A DNA stretch of 64,000 nucleotides from Linum tenue (taxonomy: Eukaryota; Streptophyta; Magnoliopsida; Malpighiales; Linaceae). Numbering within the stretch: the stretch's first letter is position 1; the number at the start of each line of letters is the position of its first letter. Where the stretch lies: the NCBI GenBank assembly GCA_946122785.1, contig CAMGYJ010000011.1, positions 41,008,513 through 41,072,512 of the forward strand. Reading direction: 5' to 3'. The notes beneath the pieces were generated by a model. That model was not told the DNA's origin, made no database searches, and saw only the letters and a program-made list of their open reading frames with translations. Shown in pieces: positions 12,044 to 24,081 of the stretch. The translations under genes and the position numbers were made by a program.

Positions 12044-13958
12044 TTGCCCTCTTATGAAACAAAAAAAAAATATTGATAACCTAAATTTTGCTCCAATTTT
12101 CTTTCCTTAAGAAATAGAGGAAATGTTACTATATCATATGAATAATAGGTTTGTGTTATGAACTCATCGAATTGAATATTATAAACAATAAAAACAAAAT
12201 CTAACTTTTTCGAATAACAAAAGGATAATCTTGTGTCACTTCTCTTTTTTTTTTTTTTTTTTTGCCATAGAATCTTGTGTCACTTCTAGCTTTGTGTTGA
12301 AGTTACAACATATTTTTGATATTTTCCCCACGAAAAAATTGCCAGAGGAGGAATTTTATCTCTCTCTTGGAGAGTCTAGTTTGGATGAGAGAAAGAAAAC
12401 TGACGAATTCAGACTTAATATTTATCTTCAAAATCCGTAATGTTCCAATCATCTTAGCTATAATCCAGTTATGGGCACCTAAATTTCTTAGAAACATTTT
12501 CTATAACTATTATTGTGAAAATTGTCAAGTGCATGAACCCAATTTTGAAAATCAACCAATACAATTAAATCGATTTCAATTATGTTGTTTTGTTCAACAT
12601 GAGAAATTGATAATTGCATAAATTTATTGCGAGCATTCATAGCCACCTCAACGGATGGATATTTTATCATCGGGAGCATGAATTTTGATGTGACATTGGG
12701 GTATATGAATTATAAAGATAAAAACAAGTAGATAATGGTTCCTTCAATAAATAATTAAAAATAAAATGATGTTTAGTTTTATGGTTTTATCATTTTATAT
12801 ATTTGTCACCTTAACTTTGGATATCTTATGTTATTATCTTATCCCCTTTCATGATTCCAGATCATTACTAATTAATAAATAATATAACTAGTGCCGGACT
12901 AGAAAATAGTCTTATTAAATACAGAATTTATGTCTATTAATGATGACAGAAGCTACATTACTAAATGAATTTCTTCTATGGGGCGCAACAGGTTGTAATG
13001 AAATGCGTACTACGGTTATAAGCAAATAGAACATTCTAATGAGCAATTTGGATGTGTCTAGTGTAAATGTAAAAATTCAAGATAAATTTTTTAATGTCGT
13101 TAGACATATTAAAATGACTACGACCTTTTTGTGAATTTGAAAATAACTCAAATGAGAAACTATTATGAATCAATTAGCAATTCTAGCTGTTCCAGTCAGT
13201 CATATTTGGTGATGATCAAGGTAAACTCCATCCAACTGAACTTCGTTTAATTCTTTTGTTGTCCGAATAAGTTAGAACTCACTTCATGGTCATCATGTGT
13301 TTCTAGTTCATATTCGCATTTCGTCAACCGTTTGTTACACACCTGGTGTAACAAAGGTGACATTACTTATCTAAGCCTTTGGAGTGCTAATGCAAGTGTG
13401 GAATTAGTTTGAGTTTCTAAGTAATCTAGAATTTGAGTATTTGCTTTCCCGTAGAGCTATTGCAAATGAGTCAACTTGCTCACGAGCGACTCGGCACCCG
13501 ATATTCGATTTGTTTACTAACGAGTCTATGAGTTTGAGCTTGTTTAGCTCACAAGGTTCGCGAGACAAACTGAACTCGATGGCTTGTTGAGGTCACTCGT
13601 GATCTATCTCGTTTTGAGCCATAAGCTGACTCGAGAGTGTGACTAGCCAGCCATCTTGACTAGTGGTTTATGAGCAAATCGATTTATAGCTCATCAGTTG
13701 GCTTGTTGACAATTCATTGGTTTGTCAGATTATATATCTCATCACATATGATATTTAAGACTTGTGAGTAAGTGACCAAATGCATCTCATTTACCATATG
13801 AATATTTAAATTTTATGAACTAACTCATATGATATCTGAACTTCAATCGATATTACGAGCTTATGAACTATCCACCTTCTATCCGACCCGTTCTCATCCC
13901 TACCTTTGTAAGGTGTACCAATATTTTTTCCCCCGGTAAAAAGCTTAACCAATATGAC
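12044..13958. other. AT-rich intergenic stretch
   Basis: No convincing gene is seen. The overlapping short frames near 12230-12680 on both strands look like chance frames around a T-run (12246-12263). About 13470-13700 is rich in GAGCTxGAxTCG-type words, typical of the interior of plant MITEs, but termini were not found. Confidence 0.4.
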
Positions 13959-14660
13959 TAGGGATGGCAACACAACCCGAACCCACGGGTACCCACCCGA
14001 CCCAATCCGGTCAACGCGGGTAAAATCCGTGTTGACGGGTTTTGGGCCGGGTTTGGGTTTAAACCCGTTCACTATTCAACGGGTTGGGTTGGGTTTGGGT
14101 TTAGGTAAACCCGGCCCGTGGGTACCCGCCCACCCATATAATTAACTTTTTCGATATATTTAATATTGTAAACAACTAATCTTATTTATGTTTGTGGAGA
14201 CATGTCTAATTTTTTCTTTTTAATTGTGTAGAATGAAGTTGATGTTATGGAGTGGAGAGTAAAGAAACTTAATTGAAAGGAAGAAGCTTTCAATTAAACA
14301 TGTTATTTATGGATAATTTGTGATTTGTTTCAATTTTCTTGAGTTTTCTAGATTGGTGTTGAACAATTTGTATAGTTAATTTGTGATTTGCTTGAATTTT
14401 CTAGAATTGTGTTTTATATATGGATAATTTGTATTAAGAGATTGATATTTGACTTTAATTTTGATAAGAATTTGTAATTGTAAATTTTTTACGACAAAAC
14501 CCGTGGGTACCCATGAACCCGCGGATACCCAACGGGTTGGGTTGGGTTTGAGTTTTTCAAACCCAGTGGGTTTTACCCCGGGTTTTTTTCGAAGATAAAC
14601 CCATGGGTTTGGGTTTGGGTTTGGCAAAACCCGACCCAACCCGACCCATTGCCATTCCTA
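13959..14660. mobile_element. hAT MITE with Ac-like termini
   Basis: Perfect 8-bp duplications AATATGAC flank it (13951-13958 and 14661-14668). The inverted ends are TAGGGATGGCAA and TTGCCATTCCTA (11 of 12). The subterminal parts are dominated by GGGTTTGGG/AACCCGACCC words in inverted arrangement, and the centre is AT-rich. No transposase is present. It shares termini with the elements at 23043 and 61072. Confidence 0.88.
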
Positions 14661-14668
14661 AATATGAC

Positions 14669-15951
14669 TCAGTTTCTTTTAATTTATTTATTGGGTTTCT
14701 TGTAAAATAAAATCAAGCAATCGTCGAGAAGCGGAAGAAGCTAAATAAAAAGAAAAAGAGAAACACACAACAACAACAAAAAAAAAAGAGAAAAAGAAAA
14801 GACCAAGTCAGTCAGGAGATCTCGTCGTCTTGTCCACCAACATTTACGCGCCAACTAAGACCCAGCTGTAACCCTCTCCACGTGTGCACCTTCCCCTCCG
14901 GAATTCTCCCTCAGCGCCCGTATCCGCCCCGACCCGTACAGCGTGGCAATCTCACGAGCGTCCCCGTCACGTCATCCTCACTCCTCTCCCCCTCTCCCCA
15001 TCCACGTCATCCAGGTGGCCCCCACTTCAAGTCTCCTGTCTCTGTCCTCGACTCGTGTCCGTGTGGACTGTGGAGTCCGTGTAAGCGAAAACTCGCTACT
15101 CTCCTCTCCGATTCCGACTCCGAGTAACATAAAAAGCGCTCGCTTCCTTCCTTCTATAAAAGCCCGCGACAATGGTGTTTCTAATTAAGTTAGCTCCCTA
15201 ACCCCAGTAATTTAATATTGACATTATATAAAATCCTAAAAAGGCAAAAGCTCCATAAAAAAGGGCAAAAGCAAAGTTAAGCCAGATAATAATAATTTAA
15301 TTTGCAATCACACTACCCTTTTTCTCACATGCTAATTATCGAATCTCGATTACTTGAACTAGTATCAGGGTTGTTAGTGAAATAATTATCACGAGCTTTA
15401 AAATGTCTACTAATTTTAGATAAAGTTCAATAGTGCTTCTAGAAAATATGTGTATATGCCATATTTATTAATAAATTGTAATATCTATGAAATTTGCTCT
15501 ATATAATTTTATCAATTCATCTCTCGGGTTTTGCCAAATTATTAAAGAGTAGTATTAGTTCAGGCTATGAGTTAAATACCAAAAGTATTAGTCAGAATAT
15601 TAAATATAAAAAAATTTCGAGTCAGACAAATATATTAACCCAAAAAAAATAAATTTCTAAGAGAATCATAATAACAATGCATACATTAGATTATAGCATC
15701 ACATTAAATCTAGTTTTAAGTTATGCATTTGAAATATTAATTTTCCCTTATGGCTCTCCTTCTCCCTTCATTTCTCCTTGCAGTAGAAAATATTAATTTT
15801 CCCTTATGAAAAAAATAAATGTAAACAATTTTGTGGATAAATATTTGTTTTTCATTTGTCTTATCTAATGTTATTAATATTCTAATTAAGGTAACACATT
15901 TAAAAAATTAAAAAGCTTTTTAATTTAACTTCTCGATATAGACGTTCCGTC
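14669..15951. other. Intergenic stretch with a GC-rich, promoter-like block
   Basis: At about 14830-15175 the base composition switches from AT-rich to GC-rich, with a G-box-like CCACGTGTG near 14879, a CACGTCATCC-type element near 15004, and TATAAAAG near 15157. The frames here (for example 14882-15127) resemble no protein I know. The block could be a distal promoter for ROH1, about 1.1 kb upstream of its start codon, or the promoter of an unrecognised transcript. From 15190 to 15951 it is AT-rich with nothing recognised. Confidence 0.4.
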
Positions 15952-15983
<32 letters not shown>

Positions 15984-15986
15984 ACC
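15952..15986. repeat. CT/CA microsatellite in the ROH1 leader
   Basis: A (TC)n run of about 12 repeats passes directly into (AC)n. It lies about 300 bp upstream of the ROH1 start codon. Pyrimidine-rich microsatellites are common in plant 5' leaders. Confidence 0.85.
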
Positions 15987-16281
15987 ATAAAACGCGGTCC
16001 AAATCTTCCCAATAAAATGCCCGCTGGCTCCAATTAGGGTTTCTCATCATTCCCCCACATCTTCTTCTCCTCTCCTTCCTTCTCCGCACTTTCCATCTTC
16101 CCCACAATCTCTTTCAGCTGCCATCTTCCGAGTCGAAATTCCCGTTCCAATCCCGATTCCGTCCAATTCGACTCTTCTATTTAACCTTAAATGCGGATTT
16201 GAGGGAAGCGATTTCCCACGGATTCTCCCCGTTCTCTTTCGTCGTGATTTCCAGCTTCCCATTTCTGGTTCTTGTTCCAGA

Positions 16282-17472
16282 ATGCCGGCGACGGATTTTC
16301 AAGGATCGTCGGCAGCATTCGGGAGGGCACTTTTGAGTCTGCGTCGCGATCAGGTCCATTCCATGGATGGGCACGGCCACAACAGCAGCCACGAGAGCTC
16401 CGGTCTCGAGTCGGAGCTCGAAGCGTTTCAGAAATTGGTAGGGGAGAGGTTCCTGGATCTCTCGTCGGTTAGATCTGACGATTTGCTTTCCCTCGCCTGG
16501 ATCCGGAAGCTGCTCGATGCGTTCCTCTGTTGCCAGGAGGAGTTCAGGTTAATTTTATCGAGAAACAAGTCTTATTGCGGTAAGGCGCCGTTGGATCGGT
16601 TAGTCCACGATTTCTACGAGCGGAGTGTTAAGGCCTTGGATCTCTGTAACGCCATTCGCGATGGGATTGAGCAGATCAGGGAGTGGAGGAAGCTGTTGGA
16701 AATTGTTCTCTGCGCCTTGGATAACCAGAGGCTTCTCGGAGAAGGCCATTTCCGCCGGGCTAAGAAGGCACTGATCGATTTGTCCATCTCCATGCTCGAT
16801 GAGAAAGAGTGCACCGCTGCTTTGTCCCACAGGAACCGATCTTTCGGCCGGCATCAATCTTCTTCCAAGGATAACCACCTGCGGGCGCTTGGCCATTTCA
16901 GGTCCTTGTCTTGGAGCGTCTCGCGGTCGTGGTCTGCAGCTAGGCAGCTCCAGGCAATCGGAACCAACATTGCGGCGCCCAGAGCCAACGAGGTCGTGTC
17001 CACCAGTGGTCTCGCCATTGCTGTCTACACCATGAACTCTGTTCTGCTTTTTGTAATGTGGGCTCTTGTGGCGGCGATCCCATGCCAGGATAGGGGTTTG
17101 CAGGTTCATTTCTCGATTCCCAGACACTTCTCCTGGGGTGCCCCTCTATCCTCAATGCACGAGAGGATACTCGATGAGTCGAGGAAACGGGATAGGAGGA
17201 ATGCTTGTGGACTGTTGAGGGAGATTTATCAGATGGATAAATGCTCGAGGGTGCTGTCTGAATTAGCAGATTCTGTGCAGTTTCCATTGCCGGAGGAAAG
17301 GGAGCGAGAAGTTAGGGAGAAAGTCCAGGAATTGGGCCAAATATGTGAGGATTTTAAGGAGGGGTTGGAGCCTTTGGAGAGACAAGTGAGAGAGGTGTTC
17401 CATAGAATCGTTCATACCCGGACGGAAGGGCTTGATACTCTAGGAAGAGGTAATCACAACGATGCTCATTGA
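16282..17472 (+). CDS. ROH1: ROH1-family protein (DUF793)
   Basis: This is an intact single-exon frame of 396 residues. The start [20 protein letters not shown] is the hallmark N-terminus of plant ROH1-like (DUF793) proteins. Other family features are a helical region, a basic/serine segment near residues 185-220 ([20 protein letters not shown]), one hydrophobic segment near residues 243-266, and an acidic helical C-terminus with heptad-like spacing. Arabidopsis ROH1 is known to bind EXO70 exocyst subunits and to affect seed-coat mucilage, so a role in secretion is inferred rather than shown. Length and lack of introns fit the family. The first in-frame ATG with the conserved start was chosen. 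The preceding 330 bp contain a pyrimidine-rich leader. Which paralogue this is cannot be decided from the sequence. Confidence 0.93.
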   Translation: MPATDFQGSSAAFGRALLSLRRDQVHSMDGHGHNSSHESSGLESELEAFQKLVGERFLDLSSVRSDDLLSLAWIRKLLDAFLCCQEEFRLILSRNKSYCGKAPLDRLVHDFYERSVKALDLCNAIRDGIEQIREWRKLLEIVLCALDNQRLLGEGHFRRAKKALIDLSISMLDEKECTAALSHRNRSFGRHQSSSKDNHLRALGHFRSLSWSVSRSWSAARQLQAIGTNIAAPRANEVVSTSGLAIAVYTMNSVLLFVMWALVAAIPCQDRGLQVHFSIPRHFSWGAPLSSMHERILDESRKRDRRNACGLLREIYQMDKCSRVLSELADSVQFPLPEEREREVREKVQELGQICEDFKEGLEPLERQVREVFHRIVHTRTEGLDTLGRGNHNDAH

Positions 17473-20345
17473 AGGAATTGGGGGGGATTGAAGCAATGAG
17501 AAAGATGGCTCAGAGCGCAGCAGTGAAAATAAATGGGTAATGAAATTGGGTGGTAAAAGAAAGGAGTTCTTGTATTTATTTACCATCATCAGTATATGTG
17601 TAGAGAAACATATTTTAGGATTATGGGAAATTGGGGACTTTGGATCCGTGCTCCTGCTGATCTCCAGCTTGTGTTTTATTGTATAATGAAACTTTCTCAG
17701 TAAATTGCTTCTTTTAGTACCACGTTTAATGTATTGCACTTGGCCTTTTGCTTCATGGTAGGCATTGTTGAGATTGGAAGTATAGATATCGTTTGGCTAT
17801 TGATTCAAAGGAAAATGTCACTGTTCAAAGTACAGATTCTGTGTTGGTCATTCAGTTTGAAGAACCACATAGCCAGAGCATGTTGTCACCGAGAGCAATT
17901 CTACAGGTACCCACTTGGTCGTTTTTCACCTGCACATAAGATATAACTGCCACTGGAAAATTTTCATATATTACCTCCACCAGAAACTTCCCTGTTATGT
18001 CTTTAGGTAATCGATTTTTACACCAAGGCTAACCTTCATTATGAGGTGTCTTTCATTTTTTGCTCTCATATCCCTAACCAACCTTATCTTGGCTGTCTCC
18101 TAGAGTAGGACATGGGCAGATTTTGTTGTTTTTCAAATCTGTATGCAAGTATACACAGCCGTCTGCAGTTAATGCTAATCAAACTCTTCTGTTCAGAACA
18201 TATGCACAAGAAGTACCATATAGAATTTGTTTATTGCCTCGTGTCCTGACCATTTTTAATAAACTACTGCAAAGTATGGAGCTTGTGTTTGCCTTCATGG
18301 GGACATTGTGAATCGTTGGGTGGAGAGGTCAAGGTCCATACTTGTCTATCCTGATCATAGATAGCTGTGTGTGTTGTGACTTTGACTTTCTCCCATGTGA
18401 AATTCTTCTTGGTGGTTCAGTCTAAATTATGTATCTTTGTTCAAAATCAAATGATACAGAAGTGGTATTTGGTTTCTTTCTTCTTACATGGTGGAAGGAG
18501 CCTCCAATGGCAGCCATGTGAGCTTTGACTTTGACTCGGTCTCAGCTTCTGTGCCCACTCATAAATGAAAGGGATGCATGTAATTGAAATATGTGTCTGC
18601 AACTGTTGTGGTGCTTTGTATATTGTTTATAATAGGGTTTGTTGACCCCTGTTACCGTGATCCTCTCTTGTGTGTTTCAGTTTCAGATTTTCTTAATTCT
18701 TATTTTGATTGCCAAAGAACTTGGAGCTGTACTGTAGCCTCAACAAGTGCTGCTGCTGGCAGGCTGTAATGTAACGATCAGTCTCTATTATTTTAAATGG
18801 CTGATCTGTAGTGTTTTGATACTCTGGCGTGAGGGTTTGAAGACATTCCTAGATTGACCTGATCGTTGTTATTAACTGTCACATGGAAATGGGTGTGTGA
18901 TTGAAGAAGGGAGCATAGCATCCAAGGTGACAGAAATTTGCTGTTTGAGCTGTCTGTGTGTGTGGAAGAAATGCTTAATGATATGTTTATTCTTTGGCCA
19001 TGTGAGGCAGTAACGTGCACTATGGCAGCCATTGAGTAAAGTATGTTACTTTTTTGTTTTCTCAGAATTCCCCAAATCCTCTGCTTTCTGAAAGCTTCCA
19101 TACCATAGCATATGTATACTTTTTATCTTCTAGAACAAAGATCTACGGAGTCTTATTGCTTATCTTTTGTCTCGTTATGTTCTGAGTTCCGTCTGCTATT
19201 TATTTACCAGCTGGTGACTTGGATTCAACAGTAAAATTGAAAGAAGTTAGATCTATCTGCTGAAAGGTTTCAGTATTTGCTGGTTTGTGGTGCAGGCATT
19301 GGCTGGTGAAGTGTAAGCATCCAAAGCATGTAGATAAAGATGAATTTGGGGTACCTACTACTACAAGCAGATGGGAGATGCTGCTATAACTTGAGGAGTG
19401 GTGGCCCTTCTCCGCTCACGCCAGCAATATATGCGACCGTGAGCAGTTATTACCTCCCCTAGCATTAATGGCAAAAAGCTGTTTTCTGTAAGGTTTCAAC
19501 TTTTCAGCAATTTTTATCTGACTTGTGTACAGGACTCTGCACCGTCAGCAGCTGTGCCAACGAGGCGACAGAGTCAATAGACAATCTGCAGGCCATTCAT
19601 GAACCTGGGGTCAAGCTTCAACAGATGCAAGGAAATTGAAGTTTCCTGGCCAGAAAGAAAGGGAGGGACTCATTCATCAGCCTTAGCAAAACAGGTGGGG
19701 CTGGAAGTCAACTCAGCCACCAGTGAGGAATTTGTGGCAGGTACATCAACTAATACCCGCTCACTTCCTAAAATTGCGATCTTGATGGATACATAACCAA
19801 CAGTTTGATGAAGGTTAGTCTTGCATGTGATCAACTCTTTGATTAGAGGGGCTAATCCGCGGGACAAACACTGATTAGTCATCGTCAAGTGTTTCTATTA
19901 GGACAGGGCCATCTGGGCATTAATGGTTTAGGGAAAGGTCCTTTCTTTTTCAGTACCCAACTCGAATAAAATAAGTGGCATATTGCATGAGAAGCGCCAA
20001 ATTTCCATTTTATGATGGGTTTTTGGTGGGGGCTAATGAAGTGAAGTAAGAAGTCTCTGGTGTGTATACCGACAATACATGGGCCAAACTAATTCTGTTG
20101 CATTTTCTTTGGCAGTATCATGATCATCAGAAAATGGAAGGTGTGGCCTATTTTGTCTTCCACACGCGGCAGCTTACTGGTTTTGTATATTGTAATTTGA
20201 AATGTTTTGATGTTCTCGTTGGGTTTCTGTTGAGCGAATGACAAATCTCCAACCTTTTGTTAGCAACAGCTGGGGATTTGAGAACCAGATGTTTGGAAAC
20301 TCCATTGGTGTGGGGATTTGGATGGAAAAGGACCATATAATTTAG
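17473..20345. other. Downstream region of ROH1, repeat-poor
   Basis: This 2.9-kb stretch is less AT-rich and less repetitive than the other intergenic DNA, with T-rich tracts and scattered GT/AG-like words. It may contain a long 3' untranslated region or a non-coding transcript. No reading frame resembles a known protein. Short frames such as 19599-19796 have no recognisable motif. Confidence 0.4.
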
Positions 20346-21240
20346 AGGTCGGGTAATGTTCACCAGAATTACTAAAAAAGTTTACGTTTGCCACTAAAAT
20401 TAGTTTATACCATTTCTGGTCACTAAGGGCTCGTCTGGAGAATTGGAGTCTAAATCTCTAGATTTTATACAATCCAAAGATTTTAACTCTTTGGATTGTT
20501 GAAAAAAGATTTGAAAATGTTCATTGTTTGGTAACTATGATTGTTAACATCCAATGAAAAACGAAATTCTATTTTTTTTATCACATAACATGTTTATCCT
20601 TAACCAAAATAATTAGATTGGCTCGAAAAATATTGAGAATTTATTGGTAAGGGTATTTAGTGGGATAAATGAAAAAAACAAGAGATATAATAGGAGGGAG
20701 AAAATCTCCAAAATCAAAATCAAAATGTTGCATCTCTCTAATTATGAGAGATTTGATATCTCTAGATTTTAGAGATTTAAAATCTCTGAAGTTACAATTC
20801 ACGATACAAAAAGTAGCAAAAAAACATCACATTTTGCTAAATCTATGGATTCAATAAATCCACAATTTAAATCTTGTTCTCCAAACGACCCCTAAGATTA
20901 GTTCAATAGTTTAAGTTTGGTTACTCTCCGTTAGTCTTCGTTAAGTTTATTTGACGTGGTAGTCAACTCTGAGAGTTGACCGTTAAATAAGTGACGTAGC
21001 AATTAAAATGTTAATTATTATTATTTTATTAATTTTTAATTGCCACGTCATTTATTTAACGGCCAACTAACAGAGTTGATTGCCACATCAGATAAACTTA
21101 ACGGATACTAACGGAGAGTGACCAAATTTTGAATGGTTGAACTAATCTTAGTGACCAGAAATGGAATAAACTAATTTCAGTGGCAAACGTGAAATTGTTT
21201 AGTAATTCCAGACCCAGTGACCAAACTTGCAATTTACTCG
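20346..21240. mobile_element. Non-autonomous MULE with long inverted repeats (copy B)
   Basis: The right arm (about 20896-21240) contains inverted copies of the family blocks: GTGACCAAA, AACTCTGAGAGTTGACCGTTAA and TTGATTGCCACATCAG. The left outer arm (20346-20426) is separated from its inner arm by a nested Harbinger MITE. The outermost left end is diverged and I found no clean target duplication, so both limits are approximate. Confidence 0.7.
20427..20892. mobile_element. Tourist-like PIF/Harbinger MITE nested in MULE copy B
   Basis: A TAA target duplication (20424-20426 and 20893-20895) flanks inverted ends GGGCTCGTCTGGAGAA and TTCTCCAAACGACCCC (14 of 16). The 466-bp interior is AT-rich with no transposase. 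Removing it rejoins the MULE sequence CACTAAGATTAGTTCAA, which matches the other arm. Confidence 0.9.
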
Positions 21241-21352
21241 ATCGAGGTATCTAAAGATAGATTGTGGTGAGGGATTGTGGACCACAAGCTCTCTGGCGAG
21301 GAAATGTACTTCCGTTTGTGTAAATTTTACATGTAATTTTATCTATATTTTA

Positions 21353-21684
21353 GGTCTCGTTTGGAACCTTCGATTCCAAACGTTGTATTCTCAGTATACA
21401 TGTATCTGTTAGAATACAATGTTTTTTGACTTGATGTAATAGCAGAATGCATGTATTCATAATCCATGTTGTATTCCTAATACATAAAAAATGATTGATA
21501 GTGAATCTTACTTTTTTGGTGAGATTTTAGTATCCATAGTTCATTTAAACTATAATCCATGCATTCTCTTATGATTTCCAAACAATGAATTTTCAAAACC
21601 ACACATTCTTAGCATACACATAATCTATTATACACACATTCTCATAATACATCATTTACAGAATCAAAGGTTCCAAACGACTCA
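21353..21684. mobile_element. MITE, probably PIF/Harbinger-like
   Basis: The inverted ends share GTCTCGTTTGGAACCTTCGATTC on the left and GAATCAAAGGTTCCAAACGACTC on the right, with about three mismatches. The 3-bp target duplication is not clear. The AT-rich interior has no coding capacity. Confidence 0.65.
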
Positions 21685-21876
21685 AGATTGGTGGGATTTT
21701 AATCTCTAGTTTCAACTTGACTTCACCAGCTGATGCCAACTCTAACTGAGTATAATTACATTACTATTGAAATCTTCACATCCTATTTTCTATTGGTACC
21801 ATACCAAGTTTTTTGAGAAAACAAGTTAGCACGACCAGCAATAATTCAAGCTAAATTCTACATTTTAAGTAAATTA

Positions 21877-21883
21877 ATTATTA

Positions 21884-21941
<58 letters not shown>
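21877..21941. repeat. ATT trinucleotide microsatellite
   Basis: A run of about 20 ATT units, broken only near its left end by a single TTG. It is a likely length-polymorphic site. Confidence 0.9.
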
Positions 21942-21942
<1 letters not shown>

Positions 21943-22291
21943 CTTAAAACTTTGTAGCATATGCTTTGATTACTATGACAGGTTGGTATGATATTGATAT
22001 GGAATTGATAATTATGTGGTGATATCATTTAAAAGATGGCCATTTCAATCACCTATGGGCTAGGCTACTTATATGCTCAAATAGACATGGGCCTATAGAA
22101 GTTTCTTTCTCTTAAGTGGGCCTCATCTTATGTTAAAGCAAGAAAGTGGAGGTCTTGTTGTGGAGAGGATATATCATATATGATTAGACTAGTAAAGTTA
22201 AATGCACATAATATCGCTTGCTATGCTGATTTTGTGTCTTTGGGAATACAATGTCGATTTGGAGCAAGTGTTCTCAGTTTTGGTGGGGAAG

Positions 22292-22653
22292 CAAGGTTGT
22301 CAAATCGATTTAAGTCATTGAGCCGATTAATCAAGGAGTTTGAGATTTAACGGTTTGATTGGGGTCCAACTAGTTTGAGCCATTTTATACGTTTTTTAAA
22401 TATATATACAATCTAATAACTAAAATGATATTTATTTTACATATATTTATTATAAACTTATTTTTCACATAAAACTATCTAACCTCTATTGTCCACTCAC
22501 AATCTCCCTTCCTTCTTTCCCCTCCTCCCTTCCCTCTCTCTTCTTCTACCTTTTTAGGGGTCAGACCGGAGGGCTTTATGTAGGTCGTTTTGAAGCCTGA
22601 TTTAGGTCGGACCGAGTCCAACCGAGAGTCCGATAAAGGGTTTGACAACCTTG
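22292..22653. mobile_element. hAT-like MITE
   Basis: The element has 13-bp perfect inverted ends CAAGGTTGTCAAA and TTTGACAACCTTG. The 8-bp flanks TGGGGAAG (22284-22291) and GCGGGAAG (22654-22661) match at 6 of 8 positions. The interior is 362 bp long in total and non-coding. Confidence 0.75.
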
Positions 22654-23042
22654 GCGGGAAGCTAACGGCCCTTCATTATGGTTGTAGTGTACAAATGGTT
22701 CACCGAATCGAATGATAAAAAGTTACTATGAAACCCTTGATTCATTTTCAATCATATGAAGTTATGAACCCTTGATGTTAAGGATAATGCTTGGATTTTT
22801 ACTATAAAAAAGGGGATAATGTACGTGTACTTAGTACTTACCATCAAATCTAATCATTTTCCTTTTCAAGAGAGAATTTATCCATTTTTATTGACAATTA
22901 ATTGAGTAATTGTTTGAGACGAAAGACCTTTTTTACTTTTAAGTAAATCATGCAAAATTATGTGCGCCGAACAAAACCGTCTCAATTGTGATATATACAA
23001 TCTAACAAAGATTATGTGGGTCGAACAAAACCACATTATAAT

Positions 23043-23591
23043 TAGGGATGGCAATTTACCCACCCATGGGTAATTTTGCCCAAACCCAAGTAGACCCATC
23101 TATTATGGGTAGGGTTTGGGTGATGTGTGTATGGGTTTGGGGTTTGTATATGGGTTTGGGTTAGATATGGATATTATCTAAATGGGTATGGGTTGGATAT
23201 GGATATCCATTTACTTGAGGGTGTCTTAACTACCCATGCAAAAATTGGACTTATTTGTAAAACTTGAAAAATTTAGGTACCAAAATGTAAGACCAAAAAA
23301 ATTTAGGTACCAAAACGTAATTTTCCATCGATATTTTGAGGACTTATATGCAAAAAAATTAAATTTAGGTACTAAATATGCATATCTATTAAGTTTAGGT
23401 ACCAAACTGTAATTTGTATTTGGGCATGGGTACAAACCCAAATCCATTTGTTATAAACCCAACCCAAAGTAAATGGGTGTAGGTACAAACCCATCAAACT
23501 TTACCCATATCCATATATTTGGATTTCATACCCAACCCAATTGGGTTGGATAGTAAAATACCCATGGGTATGGGCATAATTGCCATCCCTA
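23043..23591. mobile_element. hAT MITE with Ac-like termini
   Basis: Perfect 8-bp duplications ATTATAAT (23035-23042 and 23592-23599) flank the termini TAGGGATGGCAAT and ATTGCCATCCCTA. The subterminal regions are CCCATGGGTA/TTTGGGT simple-repeat-like. The centre has several copies of AATTTAGGTACCAAAATGTAA-like words, which also occur in the element at 61072. Confidence 0.92.
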
Positions 23592-24081
23592 ATTATAATC
23601 GCTTTATTTTTTTCATTTCTTGTGTGCATCAGAAGCACTCCATCGTCAATCCTGACAATCCACAATTAAAGCAATACTTAGAAGGCCTAGCCCTAGGAGA
23701 GAATTATATAAATGAAAAAAAAGATGGGGCTAAAAGGGAAATAATATAATGCAAGGTGAAAACTGAAAAGGAAACCAAAGGGGGCTTAGAACTTAGAAGT
23801 GCTAAATGAATCCTAAAGCCCACTTAGCAGTTAGCACTAAAACCATCATTATTATCATCTCGCACATCCCCCCTACAAAGCCACTTTGGACCTCTTTTTA
23901 GCCATTCTCAAATCTACACACCACTTTTCCCTGCTAATAATTTCATTCAAAATCATCCCATCTTCCATCTCTCAACTACTAGAACAGGCATTACATAGTT
24001 AAAAGATGGAAAAGCGACAGTGCTTTGACCAAGTTATATCTTCATTCATACTCTGTTCCCTAACTGGACACACTGTTTTTT

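Noticed and set aside
12231..12679. Overlapping frames on both strands around a T-run
   Set aside because: AT-rich chance frames with no conserved motif on either strand.
14882..15188. Three overlapping plus-strand frames near a TATA-like site
   Set aside because: All are about 65-80 codons, Pro/Ser-rich from C-rich DNA, and none resembles a protein family.
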